This document shows, piece by piece, positions 23,250-34,678 of a stretch of 64,000 nt of DNA. This stretch comes from Sciurus carolinensis. Taxonomy: Eukaryota > Chordata > Mammalia > Rodentia > Sciuridae. Each line of letters begins with the position of its first letter. Position 1 is the stretch's first letter. The notes under the pieces are model-generated. The model was not told the DNA's origin and searched no databases. It was given only the letters and a program-made list of their open reading frames with translations. The position numbers were made by a program, and so were the translations under genes. The stretch is taken from assembly GCF_902686445.1 (NCBI RefSeq), contig NC_062232.1, positions 72,681,440 to 72,745,439 of the forward strand. The letters are read 5' to 3'.

Positions 23250-24882
23250 TCATTTATTTATTTTTAATTTTTCTTTTTTATTTAATTAGATATGGCAGAA
23301 GAATGCATTTGTACATTTTGATATATCATATATAAATGACGTATAATTTCTCAATTTTCTGATTGTACATGAGGTAATATTATTCTTCCTACTCCCAAAC
23401 CCTTTCCCTCACTTTGCTTCCCTCTATCTAATCTAAAATTATTTTATTCCTACCTTGTGCCCCCTGTCCCTTATTGTCAATTAGCATGTGCATATCATAG
23501 AAAACATTTGGTCTTTGTACTTTTGGGTTTGGCTTGTTTCACTTAGCACGATGTTCTCCAAGTCCATCCATTTACCAGCAAATGCCATAATTTTCGTTCT
23601 TCTTTAAGGCTGAGTAATATTCCATCATACATATACACCACATATTCTTTATGCATTCATCTGTTAAAGGACTCCTAGGTTGGTTCCATAGTTTAGCTAT
23701 TGCGATTTGAGTTGCTATAAACATTGATGTGACTGCATCACTGTAGTATGCTGATTTTAAGTACTCTGGGTATATGCCGAGGAGTGGGAGAGCAGGGTCA
23801 AATCGTGGTTCCATTCCAAGTTTTCTGAGGCATTTCCACACTGCTTTTCATAGTGGTTTTACCAATTTTCAGTCCCACCAGCAGTGTATGAATGTACCTT
23901 TGTCTCCACATCTTCACCAGCATTTATTATTGCTTATATTGTTGAAAATTGCCATTCTGATTGGAATGAGATGAAATCTTAGAGTAGTTTGGATTTGCAT
24001 TTCTCTAATTGCTAGAGATTTTGAAGTTTTTAATATATTTGTTTATTGATTGTATATCTTTTTCTGTGAAATTTCTTAGCCCATTTGTTGATTGGGTCTT
24101 TTTTTTTTTTTTTTTGGTGTTAAGTTTTTTGAGTTCTTTATATATCCTAGAGATTGATGCTTTATTTGAGATGCACGTGGTAAAGATTTTCTCCCAACCT
24201 GTAGGCTCTCTTCACATTATTGATGGTTTCTTTTGCTAATAAGAGTCTTTTTAGTTTGACTCCATCCCATTTATTGATTTTTGATTTAATTTTGTGCTTT
24301 GGGGGTCTTATTAAGGAAGTTCTATCCTTGGCCAACATGGTGATGATTTGGGTCTACTTTTTCTTCTATTAGGCATAGGGTCTCTGTTCTAATACCTAAG
24401 TATTTAATCCACTTTGAGTTGAGTTTTATGTAGGGTAAGAGATAAATGTTGAATTTCATTGTTTACACCTGGTTTTCCATTTTTCCCAGCACCCTTTGTT
24501 GAATAGGCTACCTTTTCTCCAGAGAAAGTTTTTGGCATCTTTTTTTAGTATAAGATAACTGTATTTATGTTTGTTTTTCTCTGTGCCTTCTATTCTGAAC
24601 TATTGATCTTCCTGTCTGCTTTGGTGCCAGTACCATGCTGTTTTTATCACTATAGCTCTGTAGTATAGTTTGAGGTCTTGTATTGTGATGCCTTCTGCCT
24701 CACTTTTCTTGCTAAGGAATGTTTTGTCTATTCTGGGTTTCTTAATTCCCAAATGAATTTCATGATTGATTTTTCTATTTTTATTCAAAATGTCATTGGA
24801 ATTTTAATTGGAATTGGATTAAATTTGTATAACACTTTTGGTAGTATGGTCATTTTGACAAAATTAATTCTGCTTATAACTA
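23250..24882 (-). mobile_element. L1-4: 5'-truncated LINE-1, antisense
   Basis: The reversed L1 3' end (TTAGATATGGCAGAAGAATG near 23286 and a C-rich tract near 23390-23480) is followed by the ORF2 C-terminus. Minus-strand 23841-23572 carries KLGMEPRFDPALPLLGIYP and WNQPRSPLTDECIKN. It ends near 24882 at the position equivalent to about 5300 of L1-1. TTTTCTTGTT occurs exactly at 23240-23249 and 24883-24892 and is a candidate 10-base target duplication. A T-run at 24100-24117 lies inside. Confidence 0.8.
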
Positions 24883-24892
24883 TTTTCTTGTT

Positions 24893-25044
24893 GTATGAAT
24901 TTACCTTTGTATCTCATTTTAAGCAGTTTTATGTTCTTTTTCTGGAAATAGACTGTCAAATATTATAAATTTCATGGCCCTCAAAATCTTATTCCCCTTG
25001 ACAGAATTGTATATTGGAAAGTGAAGAATATAGACAAGGCTTTA
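24893..25044. other. Unassigned sequence
   Basis: Nothing recognised between L1-4 and a MIR fragment. Confidence 0.4.
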
Positions 25045-25135
25045 TTCTGCTGATGACTTGTTTTTTTTTACCTTAAGCAAGTTATTTAACTTAACTGCAT
25101 CTCCTTCACTATATCTTTAAAATAAGGCCACTTTT
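25045..25135 (+). mobile_element. MIR SINE fragment, sense
   Basis: CTTAAGCAAGTTATTTAACTT followed by ATCTCC and TTTAAAATAAGG matches the central MIR core (the stretch around GCAAGTTACTTAACCT). Only the core survives. Confidence 0.55.
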
Positions 25136-25189
25136 TAAGAACGTTTTGTTATGCTTACTTTGTTAAATTTTACCTGAGACTCATGCTCT

Positions 25190-25745
25190 AAAATATGGTT
25201 ATAGGAATCCCACTACCAATTGTTTGTTTGTTTTGCAAAACAACTTACCACAAAGAACCACCCTTTCCCATAATATTTGTAAGACTCAAAACAATCTCCC
25301 TTAAGCAATGACAAAGCAGACCCTCCAATTCTCATTCTTCACCTCATACATGAATAGTTTCACTGCTTAATCTCAGTAGATCAATAGGAATAAAAATTAC
25401 TTAAGAACATTTTGTTAAATTTTGCTCAGCTTCTCTTCTTTTCCAGGCTCCTAAACATTGGTCCCACCTGAACCTTAGCCAGCAGAACTCCCTGTGTGAA
25501 AATAAGCTGGCTTTAGTGTGAGATATTTTCCAAGTATAATTCAGTTTTTATCCTTTTATCCAAGTTGACTCATACAGGATTTCTTCTAGCCTTGTTTACT
25601 CCTCACTATAAAAAAAGCACAATTTAACTAACCCTTGACACTATTGCAGGCCTTGTGGTTAGCATTCTCCCTATTATAATAGTCCTTTTCCCTCTTTGGT
25701 CATAAAACTTTTGAATGAAAATCATTTCTTACTCCAGATTTATCT
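25190..25745 (+). mobile_element. Possible old retroviral LTR, sense
   Basis: A CCACCTGAACCTTAGCC block, a GTTTACTCCTCACTATAAAA promoter-like block at about 25594, and AAACTTTTGAATGAAAATCATTTC near 25710 have the order of an ERV1-type LTR (TATA region, then polyadenylation region). No partner LTR or internal region is seen. The class assignment is tentative. Confidence 0.35.
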
Positions 25746-26486
25746 TTATTGGGCCATACAAAACATCGTGTTAAAGGTTTAGAGAGATGAGGCACCATGT
25801 TATCTTCAAATTCCAAAATTCCACTCTTCTTATGAGTGAAGCTACTAAAACAGTAAACTGCATAGAAGTTCTTTTAAGTTCCATATTTAATTTAAGCCCG
25901 TATTCATGCACTGAAAAGCCTCGTTATGGCTGAGTCTATTAAAAGCCAATCATGCAGTAAATGTTCATTTAAATATTGTACATTACCCAAGAAGAGTTCT
26001 CCTGAATTGAAAATTCCATGAAAGCCTATCTTACACTGTTCCTGTGTTACTAATATAACATTGGGGAACAGAAAGGTAGGTTTCTTTTATGACAAATTTC
26101 ATATGTTGAAATGGTTCAAATTAAAGAAACAACCTTTTTCTACTTCTCTGCCAATTTCTCTCATTTGTGAAATTCCTTAGAGGACCTGTAAATGGTACTT
26201 CCAACAAATGTTTCTAAAAGCCCCAAAGACCCTTGGAAAGCCAGATCATAAAATAGGCAAAGGATATTAAAACCTAGAAACTTTTCATATGCTAAAATTT
26301 GTAGCATATTTTTCAACAAGGTGTTTTCTTTAGGATTGCATTTCTGCATACCAGCTGCAAAACATTCACACTGTTTATGGCAATCATAGCTAACAGAACT
26401 TAAAGTAGGCATATCAGCAGTTAATAACAGTCTACATAGAAAATTTTTGAAAGGAAAAAGTGTGTTCTGTTTGAGGAATTCATATT
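25746..26486. other. Unassigned sequence with a long antisense frame
   Basis: No repeat is recognised. The minus strand is open from about 26486 to 26161, entered from the neighbouring SINE. The non-SINE part is about 100 codons, includes SVSYDCHKQCECFAAGMQKC and ends SSKEFHK. I do not recognise a family. It could be a decayed processed pseudogene or chance. Confidence 0.35.
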
Positions 26487-26672
26487 TTGGGGAGATACTA
26501 GAGATTGAACACAGGCACCCTTGACCACTGAACCACATTCCCAGCCCTATTTTGTACTTTATTTATTTAGAGGCAGGTTCTCACTGAACTGCTTAGTGCC
26601 TCCCTTTTGCTGAGGCTGGCTTTAAACTCAGAAGCTGCTGAAATTTCAGGCATGTGCCACTACGCCCAGCTC
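26487..26672 (-). mobile_element. Composite B1-ID SINE, antisense
   Basis: Reading in reverse, a 7SL/B1-like half (reverse of TGGGCGTAGTGGCACATGCC at about 26650-26669, with GAGTTTAAAGCCAGCC near 26622) is joined through an A-rich linker (about 26550-26572) to an ID/tRNA-like half (reverse of TTGAACACAGG near 26505). This architecture is a marker of squirrel-related rodents. Confidence 0.8.
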
Positions 26673-27289
26673 ATATATTCATATATTGTTTTAATGTTTG
26701 TTATACAATACAAAAAGGCACACTGTCTTTGTGTGTGTGTGTGTGTGTATGTGTGTGTAAATCTTTTGTTTCCATTAGACCAAGAGCTCTTTTCTGGAAG
26801 GAGCGTAATCTAATTTCCCTCCATGGTTCAAGATTGAATAGAAGATGGTAAATGTTCAGAACAGATGGCAAAAAATACTTCTCTGTGTACTTTATTCCCT
26901 TTTTCCTTCTTCGTTAGTCATTTTTTCTTCTTCCCACTGCTGCTTCCTCTTTTCTTTGTGATATATTTCCTAGACATAAAGAAGTGCTCATTATAACATG
27001 TGCCCACATTAAATAATACAAATGAAATTAAGTACCCTTATCACTAACTTAAAATCCAGAGTGAACTAGTACAGCTAACACTCTGAATGTCCTCCTTTAA
27101 ATTGAGCCCTCGTCCACCCCTCAGCTGTAAATACTAGCTAAATTTTTATTGTTAATTTTTTGTTTGCTTTTCTTGATAGTTCTTACTTATATAAATGAAC
27201 AAATAAATCATATTTGTTTAATTTTTCTTAATTTTGACAGTTACAAAAATAGAACTATGTTTCATAATAGTAGGCTTCTCCATACTGCT
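26673..27289. other. Unassigned sequence with a GT microsatellite
   Basis: A (GT)n run is at 26730-26759. The remainder has no recognised gene or repeat. Confidence 0.5.
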
Positions 27290-28150
27290 GCAAATGACAG
27301 GATTTCATCTTTCTTATAAGATGAAATAGCATTCCATTATACACACAGGCACACACAGACACACACAGGTACATGACATTTTCTTTATCCTTTCTTCAGT
27401 TAATGGACAGTTAGGTTTTGATTCCTTACTTTAAAATACAGGATGTACTAGTTCATCCTATATTATAAGGTAAGAAATCATCCTAAGGAAACAACTGTGA
27501 ATAGTGCAGCTATAAACACATGATTGCAGACATCTCATTGATAAACTGATTTCCTTTTCTTTGGGTATATATTCAGTAATGGGATTGCTGGATCAAATGG
27601 TATTTTTATTTTCCTCTTTTGTGGATCCACCATACTGTTTTCTAAAAATGACTGTACTAATTTACATTCCCACCAGCAGTATATAAAAGTTCCCCTTTTA
27701 GACTGGGGATATGAATCAGTGATAGAGCTCTTGCTTAGCATGTGCAAGGTCCCGGGTTCAATCCCCAGCACCACAAAAACAACTGCAACAAAAAAGTTTC
27801 CCTTTCTCCACATACTTGCCACCCTTTTCTTTTGTCTTTTTGATAATTAGCCATTCATATTGGGGTGAGGTGATGTCTCAATGTGATTTTGATGCATTTC
27901 CTTGATGATTAATGATGTTGAGCAATTTTTATATCTGTTTGCCATTTGCTTGTCTCCTGACAAATGTCTATTCAGATTGTTTACCCATTTATATAAATCA
28001 GATTATTTTATTTTTTCTATTGACTTATTTGAGTTTCTTATATTTTCTGAATATAACTACTCAGGTGAGTAGTTTGTAAATATATTTTACCATTCTGTAG
28101 GTCATCCTTTTCCTCTGTCAATGGTTGCCTTCACTGGACAGAAGTGTTGT
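27290..28150 (-). mobile_element. Old LINE-1 fragment, antisense
   Basis: GTATATATTCAGTAATGGGA, TTTACATTCCCACCAGCAG, TTCTCCACATACTTGCC and GATGATTAATGATGTTGAGC are reversed ORF2 C-terminal blocks of an older L1 subfamily, clearly more diverged than the other L1 copies here. A CA-rich microsatellite (27346-27374) and an ID SINE (27700-27790) lie inside. Confidence 0.75.
27700..27790 (+). mobile_element. ID SINE, sense, inside the old L1
   Basis: The tRNA-derived body has ATGAATCAGTGATAGAGC (A-box region) and CGGGTTCAATCCCCAGCACC (B-box region) with an A-rich tail. AAAAGTTCCCCTTTT on the left and AAAAGTTTCCCTTTCT on the right form an imperfect target duplication. It interrupts the L1 and is younger. 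Confidence 0.88.
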
Positions 28151-28466
28151 AGTTAACTTATTCATTTCACTCAACATAATTATTGAGATTCATACTGTTA
28201 TACTTCAAAGTTTTCTGTACATGGTCTAACTACAAAAGTTATATATGTATTATTAGATATGCAGAATCCCAGAATTAGAATTTGTGTCTTAAGAAGATTC
28301 CAAGATGATTCAGCATGCTCTTGTTGAAATTTAAGAATCACTTCATTGTTTGTAGCACAATATATTTTATACTATTAATATAATTGTCTAATCATATGAA
28401 TTAATATTGTCAATTTCTATTCTTATCTCTCACTTTTAACTTGCCATATGTTTGTTATAATAAGCA
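28151..28466. other. Unassigned sequence
   Basis: AT-rich; nothing recognised. Confidence 0.45.
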
Positions 28467-28660
28467 TTCTTTTATTCATTCAACAAATACATATTTTGTG
28501 CCTACTAAAGACTAACTGTTAAAATAAAGAGTTAAGGTCTTTCAGAAAATGAAACAGAAAAACAACTTCTTATTTTTATGATGCTTACACTCTTATGAAG
28601 GGGAAAAGTAACTAAATAACAACACATTTTATGCTATGAAGTGATAAGTGCTTGCTATGC
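28467..28660 (-). mobile_element. L2-like 3' end, antisense
   Basis: TTTATTCATTCAACAAATACA, TTTTGTGCCTACTAAAG and GATGCTTACACTCTTATGAAG have the order of the reversed LINE-2 3' end. Similarity is weak in between. Confidence 0.5.
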
Positions 28661-28666
28661 ATGGTG

Positions 28667-29054
28667 CATACAATTGTGTCCTCCAAAATTCATATGTTGA
28701 AGCATTCACACTTGCTACCTCAGGTTGTGACTGCATTTGGAGTTGGGACCTTTACAGATTTAATGTAAATTAAAATGAGAACTGAAGAATGGTACCTATT
28801 ACAATGTTATTGATCTTTATGAGAGAAATTTAGGACACACAGAGAAATACCAGTTATAGCACACAAAGCAGAAAGGATATGTGAGAACACAGCAAATGAC
28901 AACTGTCTACAACCAAAGGAAAGAAGCCACAGAAAAAAACTAGACATGCTGACACCTTTATCTGGGACTTCTAGCTTTGAGAAGTATGGTGAAATAAGTT
29001 CCTATTGGCTAACATACTCCATATATTTTATTTAGTTATGGAAGTACTAAGACA
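28667..29054 (+). mobile_element. MLT1-like MaLR LTR, sense
   Basis: AATTGTGTCCTCCAAAATTC, CATATGTTGAAGC, TGACTGCATTTGGAGTTGGG, CATGCTGACACCTTTATC and the ending GACATTAATACAG follow an MLT1 LTR from end to end. L1-5 starts immediately after it. Confidence 0.75.
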
Positions 29055-29745
29055 TTAATACAGTGCTTAGAAAAAGGTTTTGGCGAGGATGTGGGGAAAA
29101 AGACACACTCATACATTGCTAGTGGAGTTGAAAATTTGTGCAGACACTGTAGAAAGCAGTATGGAGATTCCTTAGAAAACTTCAAATGGAACCACCATTT
29201 GACCCAGTTATCTCACACTTTGGCCTATATGCAGAGGACTTAAAATCATCATACTACAGTAATGCAGCCACATCAATGTTTATAGCAACTCATTTCACAA
29301 TAGCTAGATATTGGAACCAACCTAGTTGCCCTTCAGAAGATGAAAGGATAAAGAAACTGTAGTATATACATATACAATGTAATAGTATTCAACCAAAAAG
29401 AAGAATAAAATTATGAGATTTGCAGGTAAATGAATGGAGTTAAAGAATATCATGCTAAGCAAAATAAGCCAATCCCAATAAACCAAAGACCTAATGTTTT
29501 CTCTGATAAGTGGATGATGATACATAATGGGGGAGAGGGGCTAAGGGAAAAATGGAGGAATATTGGATTGTGTAGAGGGAATCGAGAGGTGGGGAGGGGG
29601 CACAGGAAGGAAAGAATGGAATAAGAAAAACATTATTACCCTATGTACATATATGATTATACAAATGGTGTGACTCTACATTGTGTACATCCAGAGAAGT
29701 GAAAAGTTGTACCCCATTTGTGTACAATGAATTAAAAAAAATACT
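29055..29745 (+). mobile_element. L1-5: 5'-truncated LINE-1, sense
   Basis: Only the last part of ORF2 and the 3' UTR are present. It starts in the Cys-motif region (GGCGAGGATGTGGGG at about 29082), continues through WNQPSCPSEDERIK-type sequence with a stop in the KKLW region, then a G-rich tract (29528-29612), ends with CCCCATTTGTGTACAATG and has an A tail. It is typical of 5'-truncated insertion. Confidence 0.85.
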
Positions 29746-30923
29746 TTCTACAAAAAATGCAAGAAAATTCAAGGGAATTTCCATAGACTATACATAAAAT
29801 AACAAATTTTCTTTTAAAAAAGGAATGTGGTAAGATGGATAGGACTGACAGAACAGGGAATGAGTAGAATTTTAATAGTATGCACTGGTTAAAGTGTGTT
29901 GAGAAATTGTGGATGACTACAGGTCTAAAGCATATAAAGTAATTTAATGAGCATATTTAATGGGAAAAACTCTAGTTATCAGAAGGAGTGAGGAATTCAA
30001 GAAAAGAATGTATGCTGAATATTTTCAGAGAAGATAAAAAATTCAGTATGGCTAGAGAGTAAATAAGAGGCATAGCAGTACAATTTGAGGTCAAAGAGCA
30101 AGATTTTGGCATTATTTTGATTCAAGTGTGTAGAAATTGCAGTTTAGGTTGAGGTACAACATGATATGACATATAATGTAAAGTACTATTCTGGTTGCAC
30201 TGTGAAGAATAGAATGTAGGCCCAGCAAAAAGATGCAATGAGACAAGGTGGTGTTACATTCTAAGTCTATTAGAAAAATAATACACATGTATATTATTAG
30301 TAGTAATGCTAATAACCATTATTTTTTTACAAATAAATACTTCTTCATTTTTTCTTATAGTATTTTAGTTTTAAGGTCAAATTTACTTATTTTGTTTTGT
30401 CATTAGCCATTTTTATGTATTGTTTATGAAATCTTTACACTACCAGAACATAAAGATTTTTTTTTCTTTACAGCTTTGGAATTTAGTTTTATGGATGTAA
30501 GTCATTCTTTAATTTGAAAATTAATGTTTTATATGGTTTTAGATGGAGAACTAATTTTGCTTTATTTTCCACATGGATGCTGAATTATGAAGTGCCACTT
30601 TTTAGCTATTGCAGTTTGTACTGGTCCACAATGCTAGCTCTGATATAAATAAAATTCATGTATATTCTTGGTCTATTCTGAGTTTTCTTATTTGATTTGT
30701 TCATCTATTTGTCTATTCCAGTTAATCCCACACTGTCTTAATGAATCTACTTTTTAATTAATTCTTCATTTCTGACTAAAAATGTCCCCAACTTTTTTCA
30801 TCTTGAGAATATCTTATTCTTTCTTTGCATCCATGTAATTTTTAGAATTAATCTATCACTTTTTCTTTTTAAATATTTTTTAAGCTTCAGATGGACAGAA
30901 CACTTTTATTTTATTTATTTATT
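29746..30923. other. AT-rich sequence; no gene seen
   Basis: No coding signal or named repeat is recognised. Confidence 0.5.
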
Positions 30924-31008
30924 TTTATGTGGTGCTGAGGATCAAACCCACTGCCTCACATATGCTAGGCAAACACTCTATCTACAACTGAACAACAACC
31001 CCATACCC
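30924..31008 (-). mobile_element. ID-type SINE, antisense
   Basis: ATGTGGTGCTGAGGATCAAACC to CTACAACTGAACAACAACCCC is the reversed tRNA-like body. It is preceded by a T-rich TTTATTTATTTATTTTT stretch that represents its reversed tail. Confidence 0.75.
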
Positions 31009-31344
31009 CAAAACCCATTTCCACCTTTTCTAATAAAGATCGTTTATTAGGTAGGAATTTTCCATCATATAATAATCTCTCATTGAATGTTGTTTCACAG
31101 TTCCCCTCTCTTCATCAATAAAAGTACTACTTCAGGGCATGGTAGAATAATAGGTTTAAGTTACTAGTAACATCTGATATGAACATGATTCTTTTTAGAG
31201 CATATAAAAGATGTGAAATCTCAACTCTGATAGTAAATTTTTCACACAGAGTAACCACTAGACTTATATTTGTAATATTATTCTCTTTCATTTCCCACTC
31301 TTCATCTTTTATGTTCACATTATTATTGTTCTAGAAGAAATAAT
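31009..31344. other. Unassigned sequence
   Basis: Nothing recognised. Confidence 0.4.
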
Positions 31345-31520
31345 AGATAGCATTTATTGCATGTTAATTACTTATTTAGTTACTTGAATTATATTTTTTC
31401 TAATCCTCTTCATAATCTTATGATATACACAATATTAATGACTTTCAGAGATCATGAATGAAGATCAGAGAGGTTAAGTATGGGTTCACATTTATACAAC
31501 TGGAAAATAAATGAAGTACA
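31345..31520 (-). mobile_element. MIR SINE, antisense
   Basis: AATAGATAGCATTTATTGCATG, CTAATCCTCTTCATAATCTTATGA and AGAGAGGTTAAGTATGGGTTCACA follow the reversed MIR consensus order. Confidence 0.7.
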
Positions 31521-32094
31521 ATAGTAAAATAATTTAAGGTCCAAATAATTTTAAATACAAAGACTCTTTTTAGTCTTTGTTAATTTCCTAAACTAGAAAT
31601 AAATAGCTTCACAGCTACTAATTTATATTCTGCTTTTGAAAATCTTTACAAAAATTTAGTATGTAAGGAAAAAAGCCCAAAATACTAGTGAGCATGACTA
31701 ACTTCATAGACTTATCTATTGTTTAACGTGTAGTCACGTACCACCTACAATTTTTAATTTTCTTGTTAAGTATATTCAGAATGGCATTTTATAAAGCAAA
31801 ATAATTTGTCCTTCCTGTTCTGATTTATCCAATAAATTGTCATAAGAATTAACTAAAAATGAAAGACTTCTTTGAGGAAAACATGTACTTTATAAAACAC
31901 TTAGAATTGAGAAGACAAATTCTTAAGATTACCAAAACAAAATTCTGAAGTATCAATACCTGTTTTATTGCTAGGCTTTGTTGTTTTTGCTCTTGTTCTG
32001 TATTTTAAGATGTGCTAAATCATTTGTCATAAAATGCAGTCTTTCTGCTAAATCCACGTAAGTCAAACACATAAAGTTTTCAAAAGTAAATATT
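31521..32094. other. Unassigned sequence
   Basis: AT-rich; no gene or repeat recognised. Confidence 0.45.
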
Positions 32095-32500
32095 GCTGTA
32101 GTTTTGCTGCGGTTTACCCCTAAAACATAATGTTTTAGAAGTTTGGTTCCAATGTAAGGGTAATGAAAGGTGCAAATAACTTTAATAGCATAGCCTGACC
32201 TAGTGGAAAGTGATTATATCATGATTAATGCAGGTGATACAGGAGTGAATCAGTTTCCTTGAGAGTGAACTGTTAAAAAACAATGAGCCTTAGCCCTTCC
32301 CTATCTCTTGCATCCTCCCTCACCATGTGATCTCTATTATACCTTCTTCAACTATGTTGTGCTATCCACGATGAGATCTTCACCAGAGCTAATCAGATGT
32401 TGTCACCATTCTCTCAGATCTCCACAACTGTGAACTAATACATGCATATTTTTTGTAAAGTATCTAACCTCAAGAATACTGTTGTAACAACACAAAATTA
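32095..32500 (+). mobile_element. MST/MLT1-like MaLR LTR, sense
   Basis: The order of blocks fits a MaLR LTR: TGCTGTAGTTTTGCTGCGG start, GTTTGGTTCCAATGTAAGGG, AGTGATTATATCATGATTAATG, CTCACCATGTGATCTC, CAACTGTGAACTAATACATG and an end near TTGTAACAACACAAAAT. Confidence 0.6.
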
Positions 32501-32830
32501 ATTAAAACAATTACTTATATTTAATTTCACATCAAAATAGTTCTCATGATGCCAAGACTATATTCTTCAAAGAAGTAATAAGTGCTTTATAGAAATAATC
32601 ACTCTCAGGAAATAAATTTTATATGTCTTGTTGAATGGTCATTTCTTCTTGTGTTCAAATATGAATATGCTAAAAAGCATATGCTAAAAAGCTTATAATT
32701 TTATCATATTTGTTTTTAAAGGAGTAATCCAAATATGCACATGCTTTATGGAATAATAAGCATTAGACATTATAATAAACTGCTAGAAATTCTGACAGAA
32801 CACATAGTTGTCTGGATATCATTTTTACTG
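32501..32830. other. Unassigned sequence
   Basis: Nothing recognised. Confidence 0.4.
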
Positions 32831-33010
32831 TTTTTAAAATCTGTTCTAATTAGTTGTACATCACAGTAGAATACATTTATACATTTTGATAAATCATACA
32901 TAAATGGAGTGTAAATTCTCATTTTTCTAATTGTACATATTGTAGGATCACATTGGTCATGCAGTCATATAAGTACATGATGTAATAATGTCTGTTTCAC
33001 TGTACTACCT
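32831..33010 (-). mobile_element. LINE-1 3'-terminal fragment, antisense
   Basis: TCTAATTAGTTGTACATCACAG, CATTTTGATAAATCATACATA and CATTGGTCATGCAGTCATATA match the reversed L1 3' end at 16200-16340. No ORF2 part follows. Confidence 0.75.
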
Positions 33011-33368
33011 ACTGTACGTGTATATCTACACATGAATTGCTATGGGCATAGAATGCAATTATGACAAAGTTAAAATCACACAATGATATTATGCTGAGAT
33101 TGTAGTGTGGCTTGAAAATTTACTTTCACTTTAGCACAAATCACAAGAAGCATATATAGACTTGTGAAAATAGTTCTGTGACTTTGACACTTATTTCAAG
33201 AACTATTATTACCAATTAAATTCAATATTATTTCTAAGGTATGATAAGACATTTTGTTTTCACTTGTGATATTCCAAACTTCAGTAAAAGATGTTCTTAT
33301 GGTAACATGATTTCTACTGAAGTCATAAAATAATGTATTTTGTGTATTTAAAAATAGAAGATAACTAA

Positions 33369-33414
33369 ATGCCTTCTACTGTCATGTATAACTAATTAGA
33401 ACAAATTAAAAAAC
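33369..33414 (+). mobile_element. LINE-1 3'-terminal tip, sense
   Basis: CTACTGTCATGTATAACTAAT followed by TAGAACAAATTAAAAAA is the opposite-strand version of the block at 32837-32866. Only about 45 bases remain. Confidence 0.6.
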
Positions 33415-33442
33415 ATGCAGAATATACTGAAAAAATGAGATA

Positions 33443-34099
33443 TTTCTTATGGTTCTATAGGGAAAAAGCATCAATGGGATAAATCTATCTATAGATCTTT
33501 TTGACTTTCTTATTGGCAGATATATCAGAAGAATTAATATGAAGAATTGGCTAACAATGTGGAGGCTTCAAATTCCTACAATCTACCAACAGCAATCTGG
33601 ATCCCAAGGAAAGGTGATATGATAATTCTGTTGGAGTTCAAAATTCTGAGAAATAGAAAAGTTGATGGGGTAAAATCCATGTGAAGGATGGAACAAATGA
33701 GAAGAGATGTCCCAGTCAGAGAGACTGGGATAAAAAGGTGAATTACTCCTTCCTCCCTATGTTATTTTATTTAATCCCTCAACAGATAGGATAATGACTA
33801 CCCACAACAGAGCGGGCAATCAGTTTTCAAATCGACAATTTAAATGCTAATTTCATCCAGAGATACTTTGACAGATATACCTGTAAATAATATTTATTTT
33901 GGATTCCCTATTTCCAGTCAAATTGGTGCAAAATTAATCACGACAAGTCCAGTGCTTGTCCACATGGCACCCATACACATGTTTTTAAACCATACTTAAT
34001 TTTCAAATACGGACAATACCAAGATCATGATTCTGTTTACCATGATAAAAATACCCTGCATACAATTTAAAATTTTCTTTCTTCTTTCAAAAAAAGGCA
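33443..34099 (-). mobile_element. 3' LTR of the ERVL provirus (MLT2-like), antisense
   Basis: TTATGGTTCTATAGGG, GAAGAATTGGCTAACAATGTGG, GATAATGACTACCCACAACAG, GGGCAATCAGTTTTCAAATCG and CCAGTCAAATTGGTGC follow the reverse-complement MLT2 LTR. Its right-hand side should meet the internal 3' end, which is found at 34679-35194 after the L1-6 insertion. The part beyond 33945 is less certain. Confidence 0.65.
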
Positions 34100-34678
34100 G
34101 ACTTTAACTTCTTTGGATAAATGCTGAGGAGTGAAATAGTTGGTCAAATGGTATTTTCATATCTAGTTTTTTAAAGAATCTTCGTATTGCTTTCCAGAGT
34201 GATTGCTCTAATTTGCAGTCCTATCAACAATGTATGGGTGTAAAATTTCCCCACATCCTTGCCATCAATTCTTGTTACTTGTGTTTTTTTTTTTGTGGTT
34301 CTGGGGATCGAACCCAGGGCCTTGTGCTTGCAAGGCAAGCACTGTACTGTCTGAGCTATCTCCCCAGCCCCTTACTTGTATTTTTGATAGCTGCTATTCT
34401 GACTGGAGTGAGAAGGAATCTCACTGTAGTTTTAATTTGCATTTTACTAATTGCTAAATATGTTGAACACTTTTTCATATATTTGTTGACTAATCATATT
34501 TCATTTTTTGAGAAGGGTCTGTATAATTCCTTTGCCCATTTATTTATTGGATTATTTGGGGGGGCGTTGTGGTTCTTTTTATGTCCTGAGAGTTAATGTC
34601 CTATCTGAGGCGCAGGTGGTAAAGACGTTCTCCCCTTCTGTAGGCTCTCTTTTCATGGTCTTGATTGTTTCCTTCCAC
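34100..34678 (-). mobile_element. L1-6: LINE-1 ORF2 fragment, antisense
   Basis: It runs from GATAAATGCTGAGGAGTG through the reversed Cys-motif region (TATGGGTGTAAAATTTCCCC) to GTAGGCTCTCTTTTCATGG. Only an internal ORF2 C-terminal segment is present: there is no L1 3' UTR or tail on the left. It lies at the LTR/internal border of the ERVL provirus and carries an ID SINE. Confidence 0.75.
34283..34371 (-). mobile_element. ID SINE, antisense, inside L1-6
   Basis: A poly(T) head followed by GGTTCTGGGGATCGAACCC and GAGCTATCTCCCCAGCCCC. TTACTTGT flanks it on both sides (34275-34282 and 34372-34379), an exact target duplication. It is one of the best-preserved ID copies in the window. Confidence 0.9.

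Noticed and set aside
29000..29745. Processed pseudogene with poly(A)
   Set aside because: The coding part matches the L1 ORF2 C-terminus and the G-rich tract is the L1 3' UTR.
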